A model generated the notes under the pieces. It saw only the letters and a list, made by a program, of their open reading frames with translations, did not search any database and was not told where the DNA came from. 64,000 bases of DNA from NCBI RefSeq assembly GCF_039691755.1, contig NZ_CP137552.1, forward strand, positions 2,232,001-2,296,000. Direction: 5' to 3'. Below are positions 46,594 through 53,850 of this stretch, in pieces; the first letter of the stretch is position 1, and each line of letters starts with the position of its first letter. A program made the translations under genes and the position numbers. Source of the DNA: Halomonas sp. Bachu 37. GTDB lineage: Bacteria; Pseudomonadota; Gammaproteobacteria; Pseudomonadales; Halomonadaceae.

Positions 46594-46652
46594 GTGGTCC
46601 AATTAGAGCGGACACCCCGGTAAGCCTCATAATGGAGGCAGTGGAGGTGTTC

Positions 46653-46946
46653 ATGACCAAGAAGACTCGACGTCGGTTTTCCGATGAATTCAAGGCGGAT
46701 GCAGTGAGCCTGGTGAGCGATCAGGGGTATTCCGTATCCGAGGCCGCCCGGCGCCTGGGCGTGGAGCGCAGCGTGCTGGACCGCTGGTGCCGCAAGCACC
46801 GCCAGCAGGGCTCCGGCACCCCGGGGCGGCAGGAGGACGATCGCGACGCCGAGATCAAGAAGCTCCGCGAAGAAGTTCGTAAGCTTCAGGTTGAAAAGGA
46901 TATTTTAAAAAAGGCGGCGGCCTTCTTCGCCAAAGAGTCGAACTGA
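46653..46946 (+). CDS. IS3-family OrfA
   Basis: 97-residue HTH subunit: RRRFSDEFKADAVSLVSDQGY, SVSEAARRLGVERSVLDRWC and a zipper-like end KKLREEVRKLQVEKDILKKA. I start at MTKKTRRRFSD rather than the ATG at 46632. The A6G run at 46907-46913 gives -1 frameshifting into OrfB. Sequence and inverted repeats differ from the IS3 copy at the left edge of the window, so two different IS3-family elements are present. Confidence 0.92.
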   Translation: MTKKTRRRFSDEFKADAVSLVSDQGYSVSEAARRLGVERSVLDRWCRKHRQQGSGTPGRQEDDRDAEIKKLREEVRKLQVEKDILKKAAAFFAKESN

Positions 46947-47794
46947 GATACCAGTTCATCGAGTCGGAGAAGGCCACCTACCCCGTGGCCGTGTTGTGTC
47001 GGGTCATGCGGGTCAGCCGGAGCGGTTTCTATGCCTGGCGACGACGTGACCCTGATGACCATCGACAGGCCCTGCTCCATGAGGTCAGAGAGATCCATCG
47101 CCGGAAGCGCGGCAGCTACGGCAGCCGCCGCATGGCCAAAGAACTGCGACGCCGTGGCTATGAGGTCGGTCGTTACCAGGCCCGAAGCCTGATGCGGGAA
47201 GCCGGTGTAGAGGCACGCCAGCGGCGACGCTGGCGTCATACGACCGATACCCAGCACACCCTGCCGGTGGCGCCCAACCTCTTGAATCGCCAATTCACGG
47301 TGGCGGCACCGAATCGGGCCTGGGTGGCTGATATTACGGCTATCTGGACGTTGGAAGGATGGCTCTACCTGGCGGCGGTGCTCGACCTCCACGACCGGCA
47401 GTTGGTGGGCTGGGCGATGGCCGAGCACATGCGCACGCAACTGGTCCTGGACGCCCTGGAGATGGGCGTGGGCCGCCGGCAACCCGGTAGAGGGTTGATT
47501 CATCATAGCGATCGCGGGAGCCAATACGCGTCGCATGAGTACCGCGGCACGCTTGTTCGGCATGGGTTCCAGGCCTCGATGAGCCGCAAGGGGAACTGCT
47601 GGGATAATGCCGTCATGGAGCGCTTTTTTGGCTCACTGAAAAGCGAGTGGTTGGCTGACCAGCGGTATGCGAGCCGACAGGCGGCACGGCGGGATGTAAT
47701 CGACTACATCGAGATGGAGTACAACAGTTGCCGGCTTCACTCGACCCTAGGCTATCAGACGCCGAGGGAGATCGAACTGGCGGCTGCGGCTTGA
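46913..47794 (+). CDS. IS3-family transposase OrfB
   Basis: DDE transposase half, in -1 frame to OrfA. The frame is open from the slippery site (reading GGGLLRQRVELRYQF) to the stop at 47794; a GTG at 46985 is the first free start. HTH_21-like VMRVSRSGFYAWRRR and RRKRGSYGSRRMAKEL; catalytic residues in VADITAIW, IHHSDRGSQYAS and NAVMERFFGSLKSEW; ending EYNSCRLHSTLGYQTP. All motifs are intact, so the IS is likely still mobile and excision could restore the flagellin. Confidence 0.93.
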   Translation, partial: GGGLLRQRVELRYQFIESEKATYPVAVLCRVMRVSRSGFYAWRRRDPDDHRQALLHEVREIHRRKRGSYGSRRMAKELRRRGYEVGRYQARSLMREAGVEARQRRRWRHTTDTQHTLPVAPNLLNRQFTVAAPNRAWVADITAIWTLEGWLYLAAVLDLHDRQLVGWAMAEHMRTQLVLDALEMGVGRRQPGRGLIHHSDRGSQYASHEYRGTLVRHGFQASMSRKGNCWDNAVMERFFGSLKSEWLADQRYASRQAARRDVIDYIEMEYNSCRLHSTLGYQTPREIELAAAA

Positions 47795-47822
47795 AAATGT
47801 GTCCGCTCTGACTTGACCAGAA

Positions 47823-48158
47823 CAGGATTACTTTACGCCGATCATGCTGACCGAAACCGGTGAAGAGGTGCGCTTGCGCCAGCCTGATGACCCCATCGCC
47901 GCAATTGATCGCGCCATAGCACGCGTTGACGAGAAACGTAGCTATCTAGGAGCGATGGAGAACCGCTTGGGCAATGTAATCGAAGGCGCAAATGTTACGT
48001 CGATAAACCTTACCGAAGCACGTTCACGCATTATGGATGCGGATTATGCAGCGGAAAGCTCCGCTTTAGTGAAGGCGCAAATTTTGCAGCAAGCCGGAAA
48101 TGGCGTACTGGCCCAAACGAACCTGATGCCTGAGACCGTATTAGCGCTGTTAGGTTGA
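47823..48158 (+). pseudogene. Large flagellin, 3' part
   Basis: Last 111 codons of the split flagellin: QDYFTPIMLTETGEEVRL linking to the D1/D0 C-terminus (AAIDRAIARVDEKRSYLGAMENRL, EARSRIMDADYAAESSALVKA, QILQQAGNGVLAQTNLMPETV, final LALLG). It has no promoter or start of its own, apart from an internal ATG at 47844. Rebuilt without the IS, the gene codes 822 residues, far above the 310 of FliC. The frame is undamaged, which points to a recent insertion. Confidence 0.93.
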
Positions 48159-48159
48159 T

Positions 48160-49143
48160 TTAGTCCACCCAGACCTCAGCTCGCTTCGCTACGCCGTGAT
48201 GACTCGTGGTCGACGTTCGCATCAGCCAAGCATGCACCACACACCGGGCCCGCACCTCGAACCCGGCCTGTTCATACAACGTCCGCGCCGGGGTATTGCG
48301 CTCATCCACCGCCAGTAGTACCTCATTCACCCCGGCCTCTCCCGCCAGGCGCAGCGTTTTATCTACTACTTGCCTGCCCAGCCCATGGCCACGCCAGGCG
48401 GGCACCAGCCCCATATACATCAACTCCCAATTACCGGCTGCCGGGTGCGGCGCAAGCAACAGCACACCGGCATCCTCATTTTCACAGCGCACCAGGTACC
48501 ACTGCGCTGGGGCATGCACATCCTGGCGCCGGAACCCCATCAGCGCCTCTTCCGCCGTGAATATTCCTTGCAGCTCGGGGCAGTCCAGCGAGCCCTCCTC
48601 TACCTGGGCGAACAACTCACAAAAACGCTCGAAGGTAACCTCACCCACCTGGGTAAACGTGGTCATCCTGCCGGCCTCCGGCGTACTCACCCCCGCTTGC
48701 GGAGAAGCCCCCAGATAGTGCAAGCACACCACTTGGGGAAAACCATTGGCTTCCAGCAGTGCCGCCGCTGGATGATCGTCCACGTCAAGCACCGTTTTCA
48801 TCACCCGGATGCCCTGCCCCCGTGCCCAACGAGTCGCGGCTTGTAGCAAATCGGCAGCGCCGGCATATGCCAGTTGCGGTAGCCATAGATTGGCTTCCTT
48901 GCCGGGCAGGACTTCCACCCAAATGGCGCCGGCGGGTTTACCTTGCTCATCCGGCTTTATCAGTAAACCACTCCAATCGGGATCAAACCGTTCTAGTGCC
49001 TGTTTGATGGCCGCCGTCAGTTTGGCTCTGTAGCGTTCATCCTGTGCCGCGGCCAGTTGTAAAACAGCGTCGCGCCGCACTGACTCAGGGCAGGTGATCA
49101 CATTCGATCCGGTTTCAGTTGTATAACCCCCCCTCTTCGGCAC
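48160..49143 (-). CDS. Tandem-GNAT acetyltransferase (copy 1)
   Basis: 327 residues with two GNAT-like halves. N-terminal half: LLIKPDEQGKPAGAIWVEVLPGKEANLWLP and ALLEANGFPQVVCLHYLG. C-terminal half has the acetyl-CoA site: YMGLVPAWRGHGLGRQVVDKTL (R/Q-x-x-G-x-G/A form) and AVDERNTPARTLYEQAGFEVRAR. A GTG at 49143 with AAAGGAGAG upstream is chosen; its N-terminus (GGYTTETGSNVITCP) aligns with copy 2 (54602-55576, opposite strand). The two proteins are similar along their full length. It overlaps nothing but converges on the flagellin 3' part at 1 bp. Substrate unknown. Confidence 0.85.
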   Translation of the reverse strand: MPKRGGYTTETGSNVITCPESVRRDAVLQLAAAQDERYRAKLTAAIKQALERFDPDWSGLLIKPDEQGKPAGAIWVEVLPGKEANLWLPQLAYAGAADLLQAATRWARGQGIRVMKTVLDVDDHPAAALLEANGFPQVVCLHYLGASPQAGVSTPEAGRMTTFTQVGEVTFERFCELFAQVEEGSLDCPELQGIFTAEEALMGFRRQDVHAPAQWYLVRCENEDAGVLLLAPHPAAGNWELMYMGLVPAWRGHGLGRQVVDKTLRLAGEAGVNEVLLAVDERNTPARTLYEQAGFEVRARCVVHAWLMRTSTTSHHGVAKRAEVWVD

Positions 49144-49559
49144 TAGCGTCTCTCCTTTCAGTAAATAGCTGTACATATTAAAGCTTAGATACAACTTAGC
49201 TTGCCAAAGACAGCCCTACTGAGCCGTACTGCACCTACCTTTTAACTCTTTCCGCTATGCCCGGCGACGTTACCTTCATTCAGCGACGATAACGACCAAT
49301 AGCCGATTGAAGGCTTGATTGAAGGCTTAAGTGTGAAGATCTCGATAAGAACGCCGCTCTTCAACGCTGAACAAGGTACTGCTTGTTCGCCTGGTCTCAC
49401 TGACCAAGGCCTGGCGAGTCTAGGGGGTAACGTTGTCGATGCGGAGAAGCATCTGGAAAGGCGAAGGTGAGCCGGGCCTGAAATAGCCGCGTCGCTGCGC
49501 TCCTCGCTATGACACTACTAGCCCTGACGCTGTAACCCCTCGCCCGGCAGAGCCGGCCT
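49144..49559. other. Intergenic region left of the IS110 element
   Basis: About 415 bp without a gene. Its right end (from about 49485) is one arm of the region's composite repeat (GCCGCGTCGCTGCGCTCCTC...TGACGCTGTAA), followed by the REP-like palindrome at 49538-49559 that the IS110 element interrupts. The rest shows no recognisable element. Confidence 0.6.
49538..49559 (+). repeat. REP-like palindrome a (left half, interrupted by IS110)
   Basis: CCTCGCCCGGCAGAGCCGGC followed by CT; stem CCGGC/GCCGG. Its right half (CCCACCAGG) lies at 50979-50987 beyond the IS110 element. Confidence 0.8.
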
Positions 49560-49838
49560 TATATGGACCCGTCCCGTTGTGCAAGCCAGAGGCAACAATG
49601 CATGGGGTGAGGACTGCACGCTTATATCCGGCCTATCGGTGGCACCTTGAGTGCCTGGCCTTGATGGAATGCGCGCTCTCTGATCTGATCTCCCACTCGG
49701 CCTCGTGATGGGCCTTCCCGGCTAGCAGAGTGTCAGAGAGCCGGTCTTACCGGTCATGCCATCGAAGCGTCTCGCCTGCGCAACCTCGGGGTTGGGTAAA
49801 CTAGGGTACAACAAGCTAGTGTCTACTTTTTCTCATCA
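49560..49838 (-). ncRNA. Non-coding end of the IS110 element, putative guide (seek/bridge) RNA region
   Basis: 279 bp between the transposase stop and the IS end. In IS1111-group elements this 3' non-coding end encodes a structured guide RNA. The plus strand contains AGAGCCGG (49737-49744) and CTCCCAC (49690-49696), both of which occur in the REP-like target around the insertion point. RNA production is inferred, not seen. Confidence 0.45.
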
Positions 49839-50876
49839 TCAGGCGGCCCGCCCTTGTGGCTGGTAGCGTTGCCCGTGAACCAGTAGGGACCAACAGATCC
49901 GAGCCAACTTGTTAGCCAGCGCCACGATGGCCTTGCGCTGACCGACGCGTGCCGCCAACGTGCATGCCCAGCGTGCTAGCCGATCCGGATGTTCCTGGCG
50001 CTGGAACTGGCGTAAAGCCGCTCTGGCGCCGTGTACCAGCTGACGCCGGACCTCGCCATTGCCACGCTTGGTGATGCCCTTCAAGCGGCTGTGCCCTCCG
50101 CTGGAGTACTGCCGTGGCACCAGCCCCAACGATGCACTGAACTGACGGCCACTGGGGAACCGGGCCGGATCTCCCAGGTGGCTGAACAGCAACGTCGCAT
50201 TGATCGGCCCGATACCGGGGATGCTCATCAAGCGCTGTGCCTCCTCTGATGCCTTGGCCAACGCCTGCAGACGCTTGTCATAGTGCGTTACCCGAGCATC
50301 GAGTTCGCGCCATTGGTCGAGCAGATCGGCCAGCAGCGCGAATAACTCATCGCCTAACCGTGCCTGCTGCTCATCGAGCAACTCGCGGATGATGCCCTGA
50401 CGTATCATGGCATGTCCCTGGGCTACGACGAGGCCGAACTCCCCCATTAAACCACGCAGCTCATTGCCGATTGCCGTGCGGTCTCGAACCAGTCGGCTGC
50501 GAACCCGATGTACGGCCTGGGTAGCTTGCTGGGTTTCTGTCTTGATGGCGACACGAGGCGTAGCAGGGCGCGCAGCGGCTTCGGCAATGGCGGCAGCATC
50601 GCGCGCATCATTCTTGTGGCCGAGAACGAACGGTTTGACGGCCTGGGGTGGCAGCAACTCTGTCTCGTGTCCCAGGGCGCGGATTTCTCTCACCCAGTAG
50701 TGTGCTGAACCACATGCCTCCATGGCCACTCGGCAAGGCGGAAGCTGGGAAAGCACCATGCGTAACTGGTCACGCTGAACCAGCTTGCTGAAGATCTTGT
50801 GGCCCCGCCCGTCTACGGCGTGGAGCTGAAAGACGTATTTCGCCAGGTCAATGCCGACAATGCTAATCTGATTCAT
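49839..50876 (-). CDS. IS110-family transposase (DEDD RuvC-like plus Ser domain)
   Basis: 345 residues. The N-terminal DEDD domain starts ISIVGIDLAKYVFQLHAVD (first Asp), continues VAMEACGSAHYWVREIRALGHE (Glu) and LGHKNDARDAAAIAEAA (Asp pair). The C-terminal transposase_20 domain contains MSIPGIGPINATLLFSHLGDPARFPSGRQFSASLGLVPRQYSSGG-like motifs with the catalytic serine region. Complete and apparently intact. It would act with a guide RNA made from the element's own non-coding end. Confidence 0.95.
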   Translation of the reverse strand: MNQISIVGIDLAKYVFQLHAVDGRGHKIFSKLVQRDQLRMVLSQLPPCRVAMEACGSAHYWVREIRALGHETELLPPQAVKPFVLGHKNDARDAAAIAEAAARPATPRVAIKTETQQATQAVHRVRSRLVRDRTAIGNELRGLMGEFGLVVAQGHAMIRQGIIRELLDEQQARLGDELFALLADLLDQWRELDARVTHYDKRLQALAKASEEAQRLMSIPGIGPINATLLFSHLGDPARFPSGRQFSASLGLVPRQYSSGGHSRLKGITKRGNGEVRRQLVHGARAALRQFQRQEHPDRLARWACTLAARVGQRKAIVALANKLARICWSLLVHGQRYQPQGRAA

Positions 50877-50978
50877 GGATGGACCCTCCTCTCAGGATGC
50901 CGTCAGTGCCTCATGCACCAGTAGGTAGATGGGCAACCTATCTATCTTGGCACATGGGGGGACGGGTCCATCCCATTT

Positions 50979-51035
50979 CCCACCAGGTAGTTGGCGGGAA
51001 GGCGAAGATCGATTTTAGTGGTACGTTCGTGATCT
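50979..51035. repeat. Right half of the REP-like repeat and start of the TA region
   Basis: CCCACCAGG at 50979-50987 completes palindrome a across the IS110 element. The remaining bases up to higA hold no recognisable element. Confidence 0.6.
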
Positions 51036-51317
51036 TCAACCTGCTGCATGCAGCGGCGTTACCTGAGCACGCGGCCGCTGTGAGGCCTGCCACAGCTCAT
51101 ACTTGAGCTGCATCTCCAGCCACATCTCGGCGCTAGTGCCCAAGGCCTGCTCAAGGCGCAGCGCCATATCGGCAGAGACCCCTGCACTGCCGTTCAGGAT
51201 TCGAGATAACGCGGCCCGAGTCACGCCAAGCCGCGATGCTGCTTCGGTGACGGTCATCTCACCGATGTATTCACGCAACACGGTGCCAGGGTGCGCGGGG
51301 TTGTGCATGCGATTCAT
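51036..51317 (-). CDS. higA: HigA-type antitoxin
   Basis: 93 residues, XRE-family helix-turn-helix: HPGTVLREYIGEMTVTEAAS, RLGVTRAALSRILNGSAGVS, ADMALRLEQALGTSAEMWL. This is the VapI/HigA form that binds and blocks the RelE-like HigB and represses the operon. It lies 9 bp after higB, in the reversed toxin-first order normal for hig modules. The C-terminus (SQRPRAQVTPLHAAG) is longer than needed for the HTH and may contact the toxin. Confidence 0.92.
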   Translation of the reverse strand: MNRMHNPAHPGTVLREYIGEMTVTEAASRLGVTRAALSRILNGSAGVSADMALRLEQALGTSAEMWLEMQLKYELWQASQRPRAQVTPLHAAG

Positions 51318-51326
51318 AGAGCGCTC

Positions 51327-51605
51327 CTAGTGGTAGTCTTGATAATCAACCAAGATGGCATCCTCCCCCTCGAAAACAAAGGTGAGCCGCCAGTTCCCAT
51401 TGACTGTGATTGCCCAATGCCCGCGCAGACTACCCTTGAGCGGGTGGAGCTTCCAGCTTGGTGCGTTCATGTCCTCGGGACGCTTGGCACTATCTAGGGC
51501 GGTAAGTTGTATTTGCAGCTTCGTGGCATGCTTTCCCTGGATGACAGCAACTGAACCGGTTTCGAAGAACTTGCGCAGGCCTTTGTGTCGGAAGCTTTTA
51601 ATCAT
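51327..51605 (-). CDS. higB: HigB-type mRNA interferase toxin
   Basis: 92 residues of the RelE/HigB superfamily: MIKSFRHKGLRKFFETGS, LDSAKRPEDMNAPSWKLHPLKG, GHWAITVNGNWRLTFVFEGEDAILVDYQDYH. The basic and aromatic residues of the ribosome-dependent nuclease site (H, R, W, R near GNWRLTF) are kept. I start at 51605, which gives the family N-terminus; the frame is open upstream. Operon order higB-higA. A dyad GTATA-N7-TATAC (51615-51631) just upstream is a likely operator. Confidence 0.9.
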   Translation of the reverse strand: MIKSFRHKGLRKFFETGSVAVIQGKHATKLQIQLTALDSAKRPEDMNAPSWKLHPLKGSLRGHWAITVNGNWRLTFVFEGEDAILVDYQDYH

Positions 51606-51614
51606 ATGAAAAGC

Positions 51615-51631
51615 GTATAGCATCAGTATAC
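51615..51631. promoter_or_regulatory. Candidate HigA operator
   Basis: GTATA, 7-base spacer, TATAC, centred about 18 bp upstream of the higB start codon, where HigA would repress its own operon. Confidence 0.45.
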
Positions 51632-51792
51632 ACAAGGCAAGTAGTGAAACTGAGTAACAGCACACAATCGACAAGCTCTAGAGTTGATCGAATGTGTAGG
51701 CTAGCCGGGCTTTTGCAGCCACTTATAAAGGCTGACAGAGGGTGGGAGGGGGCGTAAGTCGCATGATATTTAGGTGGCTATGTCTGGGTAAC

Positions 51793-51822
51793 CCTCGCCC
51801 GCTGAAGCGGCCTCCCACCAGG
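51793..51822 (+). repeat. REP-like palindrome b
   Basis: CCTCGCCCGCTGAAGCGGCC then TCCCACCAGG; stem CCGCT/AGCGG with GA loop. It continues into TGCCGT...TTGCGAACGCAGTGA, an arm shared with copy d. Confidence 0.85.
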
Positions 51823-51888
51823 AAACGTGCCGTAGAGCCATTGCGAACGCAGTGAAGCAATCTGGGGTTGTGCCCCGCCAGACATGAT

Positions 51889-51914
51889 GCGCCCCGGCCT
51901 TCGTGCCGGGGCGC
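51889..51914. terminator. Strong hairpin downstream of hicB
   Basis: GCGCCCCGGC, loop CTTCGT, GCCGGGGCGC, a perfect 10-bp stem 6 bp beyond the hicB stop. There is no T-run, so it is probably a 3'-end stabiliser or part of the repeat region. Confidence 0.6.
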
Positions 51915-51919
51915 TGGCG

Positions 51920-52333
51920 TTAGTGGGCGTGGCGTTCGAGTTCGTGCATCGCGGCGCGAGCCAGAAAGGCCGAGCGGCTCTTGAAGTCACTGTTACGCTC
52001 GACCGCATTGTCGATGCGCTTGATGAGCAGGTCGGGCAGGGTGACGTTGACCTTGTGGCTCTTCCCCAGATAGGGGGTCATGTCGATCTCGACCGCAGCC
52101 CACACCCATCCGGTGTAATCGGGATCCGCCAAGTGCTGCTCGATGGCGCTGGCCGAGGGGATGGGATCGCCGTGTTCAGCCAGATTCTCGAGATGGCCCT
52201 CGATGGCCTCCCGAGCGTTGGCGATCGCCTCGTCGAAGGTATCTCCGGCCGAGAAGCAGCCCGGCAGGTCGGGCACTGCCACGCCATAGGCGTGCTGGTC
52301 GTCACCTACCTCGATGGCAATAGGATAGTGCAT
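51920..52333 (-). CDS. hicB: HicB-type antitoxin
   Basis: 137 residues. N-terminal HicB partial RNase H-like fold (MHYPIAIEVGDD, YGVAVPDLPGCFSAGDTFDEAIANAREAIEGHL), then a C-terminal ribbon-helix-helix DNA-binding part (KVNVTLPDLLIKRIDNAVERN..KSRSAFLARAAMHEL). It neutralises HicA and represses the promoter. I start at 52333 (MHYPIAIE); the frame is open to 52372. It lies 35 bp after hicA on the same strand. Confidence 0.93.
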   Translation of the reverse strand: MHYPIAIEVGDDQHAYGVAVPDLPGCFSAGDTFDEAIANAREAIEGHLENLAEHGDPIPSASAIEQHLADPDYTGWVWAAVEIDMTPYLGKSHKVNVTLPDLLIKRIDNAVERNSDFKSRSAFLARAAMHELERHAH

Positions 52334-52368
52334 GTCGTTTCTCCTTTGGTGAGACAGGGCGGCAGGTC

Positions 52369-52551
52369 TCACTTGAGGCCGGCTTGCTTCCTGATGGCCT
52401 GTATCAAGCCTTTCTTCAGGTCCTTCTTCGGGTGAGGCACAGTGATGGTGCCGGGCTTGGCCGGATGCCTGAAGTGGTGGTGACTGCCTTTGATACGATC
52501 CAGCGCCCAGCCATCCGCTTCGAGCTCCTTGATCAGTTCGCTGCTCTTCAC
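52369..52551 (-). CDS. hicA: HicA-type mRNA interferase toxin
   Basis: 60 residues, double-stranded-RNA-binding-like fold: MKSSELIKELEADGWALDRIKGSHHHFRHP, then GTITVPHPKKDLKKGLIQAIRKQAGL. The catalytic histidine is in KGSHHHF. Full family length. A perfect 19-bp palindrome lies 22 bp upstream of its start. Confidence 0.94.
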   Translation of the reverse strand: MKSSELIKELEADGWALDRIKGSHHHFRHPAKPGTITVPHPKKDLKKGLIQAIRKQAGLK

Positions 52552-52573
52552 CTCAGGCTCCTGTCGTTGTATG

Positions 52574-52592
52574 CGGGGTTATAATAACCCCG
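52574..52592. promoter_or_regulatory. HicB operator candidate, perfect palindrome
   Basis: CGGGGTTAT-A-ATAACCCCG, a perfect 19-bp palindrome that also contains a TATTAT-like -10 element for the minus-strand hicAB operon. Position and symmetry suit binding by a HicB dimer. Confidence 0.7.
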
Positions 52593-52669
52593 ACAAGGCG
52601 CTACGTCCATTCTTGGAGTGAGACGCTACCTCAGCAGCCGCTGATGCCGGAAGCCACCAGGAGGACAGG

Positions 52670-52786
52670 ATGAGCGACAAGATTTACGATTACGATCCGG
52701 CGACGGCGCTGGAGAATGAGCAAACCAAACTCAAGATGGCCGCGTCGCGGTACTCCCCGCATGACACCGCTAGCTCTATGCAGTAA
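52670..52786 (+). pseudogene. Truncated addiction-module antidote (HigA-like) gene
   Basis: A strong ribosome site (AGGAGGACAGG) leads to MSDKIYDYDPATALENEQTK, the start typical of the small HTH antidote proteins of two-gene addiction modules. After LKMA the sequence passes into the region's repeat arm (GCCGCGTCGCGGTACTCC) and stops at TAA 52784-52786, so only about 24 native residues remain. Invasion by the repeat appears to have cut the gene. Its toxin partner is not present. Confidence 0.6.
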
Positions 52787-52787
52787 A

Positions 52788-52814
52788 CCCCTCGCCCGCT
52801 GAAGCGGCCTCCCA
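52788..52814 (+). repeat. REP-like palindrome c
   Basis: CCCCTCGCCCGCTGAAGCGG then CCTCCCA; stem CCGCT/AGCGG. Preceded by the arm TCGCGGTACTCC...GCAGTAAA, which is shared with copy d. Confidence 0.85.
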
Positions 52815-52846
52815 CTCGGTAGCTGGCTGGGTGGTTGTGAAACGAG

Positions 52847-53350
52847 TCAAAGGCAAGGCTTGTCATCTCCTGCATCCAGAAGTGCTTTAGTACGCTCACC
52901 TTCATGGATGGCCGCTCTCCATAGCGCCTCCCAGTTATCCGGGGGATTACCGTTACCCAGCATCTTGCGGAAAACAGCATACGCATCGTGTTTGCTGTCA
53001 TAGGCACGCTTGGTGGCTTCGTCGTTGACCCAGGCGTAAATGATGATCTTGCTAGCGAGGTCGTAACGGAAGAATAACCGGTACTGCTGGTAGAATTTTG
53101 CTCGGTGCCAATGGGTGTGTTCAGTTCCTAGCGTATTCCCTTGGCGGTACTGAGAGCCGGACGGGTCTTGTGGAATGTCGTGCAAGGCCAGCTTCAAAAT
53201 CGCGGCCAGGCGTTTGGTCGCTGGCTTGCTGCGGTATCCAATCGGATCTTTCGCTTGGAGTTGCCCTACCGTGCGGGTGAGGGCATCAATCTGCGTCAAA
53301 AACAACGGGTGCGCGTAGATCCTCCAGCCGTTACGCGTTAGAGGCGTCAT
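52847..53350 (-). CDS. yhaV: YhaV-type toxin
   Basis: 167 residues of the YhaV (RelE-like) family: NGWRIYAHPLFLTQIDALTR, KDPIGYRSKPATKRLAAILKLA, QYRQGNTLGTEHTHWHRAKF, YQQYRLFFRYDLASKIIIYAWVNDEATKRAYDSK. Expected to be an mRNA-cleaving toxin. The start overlaps the prlF stop by four bases (ATGA), giving translational coupling in an antitoxin-first operon. Confidence 0.92.
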   Translation of the reverse strand: MTPLTRNGWRIYAHPLFLTQIDALTRTVGQLQAKDPIGYRSKPATKRLAAILKLALHDIPQDPSGSQYRQGNTLGTEHTHWHRAKFYQQYRLFFRYDLASKIIIYAWVNDEATKRAYDSKHDAYAVFRKMLGNGNPPDNWEALWRAAIHEGERTKALLDAGDDKPCL

Positions 53351-53682
53351 GCGTCATCGTCGTCCTCTGTCAGCGCTTCATCAAGATCGACTTCGATGCC
53401 TGACGTCAAGCGCTCGGCCTCGGCAAAGGTGCTGGCAGTCACCGGCTGAATACTTTCCGGGTGTTCCCGCAGGTCACGCTCCAGAAATGCCAGGAAACTG
53501 ACCATCACGGGGTCTTGACTGGACTCATTGTGGGCACGTGATAGTACCACCTCGCCATTGTCGCGAATCGTGTAGTGAATCCGGTCACGGCGTTTTAGCT
53601 TCAGCGCACGCCGAACCGATGCCGGCACGGTCGTCTGGTAGCGATCCGTCAAGGTGGAATCATCTTCAATGGCCGTGTTCAT
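53347..53682 (-). CDS. prlF: PrlF-type antitoxin
   Basis: 111 residues. A swapped-hairpin AbrB-like DNA-binding domain (STLTDRYQTTVPASVRRAL, KRRDRIHYTIRDNGEVVLSR) precedes a longer acidic C-terminus (VDLDEALTEDDDDA) that would mask the toxin. It is first in the prlF-yhaV operon. A palindrome AATGCA-AA-TGCATT lies 36 bp upstream. Confidence 0.92.
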   Translation of the reverse strand: MNTAIEDDSTLTDRYQTTVPASVRRALKLKRRDRIHYTIRDNGEVVLSRAHNESSQDPVMVSFLAFLERDLREHPESIQPVTASTFAEAERLTSGIEVDLDEALTEDDDDA

Positions 53683-53717
53683 GACGGGTCTCCATTCAAT
53701 GGCAACGCACTAAAGGT

Positions 53718-53731
53718 AATGCAAATGCATT
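53718..53731. promoter_or_regulatory. Candidate PrlF operator
   Basis: AATGCA-AA-TGCATT, a perfect 14-bp dyad 36 bp upstream of the prlF start codon. Confidence 0.55.
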
Positions 53732-53821
53732 GTCTAGTCCAATGGCAATCCCCATCCTCCAGGCCGAAATGGCCTCGTCGCGGTACTCCTCGCCATGACA
53801 CGCTAGCGCTGACGCAGTAAA

Positions 53822-53850
53822 CCCCTCGCCCGCTGAAGCGGCCTCCCACC
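53822..53850 (+). repeat. REP-like palindrome d
   Basis: CCCCTCGCCCGCTGAAGCGG then CCTCCCACC; identical in its core to copies b and c and flanked by both arms of the composite repeat. Confidence 0.88.

Larger units (their letters stand above)
46594..47819 (+). mobile_element. IS3-family insertion sequence in the large flagellin gene
   Basis: A 1226-bp element. Terminal inverted repeats of about 21 bp: TGGTCCAATTAGAGCGGACAC on the left (given in two parts: TGGTCCAATT, AGAGCGGACAC) and TGGTCAAGTC, AGAGCGGACAC on the right. A 3-bp direct repeat GAA flanks it (46591-46593, 47820-47822). Removing the IS and one GAA joins the two flagellin halves in frame, so the boundaries are well supported. It encodes orfA and orfB with an A6G slippery run at 46907-46913. 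It differs from the IS at 130-1385. Confidence 0.95.
49560..50978 (-). mobile_element. IS110-family element, IS1111 group
   Basis: A 1419-bp element with one transposase gene. Subterminal inverted repeats ATGGACCCGTCCC...GTGC lie at 49563-49582 and 50950-50971, 3 bp and 7 bp from the outer ends. That 7/3 arrangement is what I recall for IS1111-type elements. Joining the flanks (...GGCCT + CCCACCAGG...) rebuilds the consensus of the local REP-like repeat with no target duplication, as expected for this family. Non-coding sequence is longer downstream of the transposase than upstream. Confidence 0.88.
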
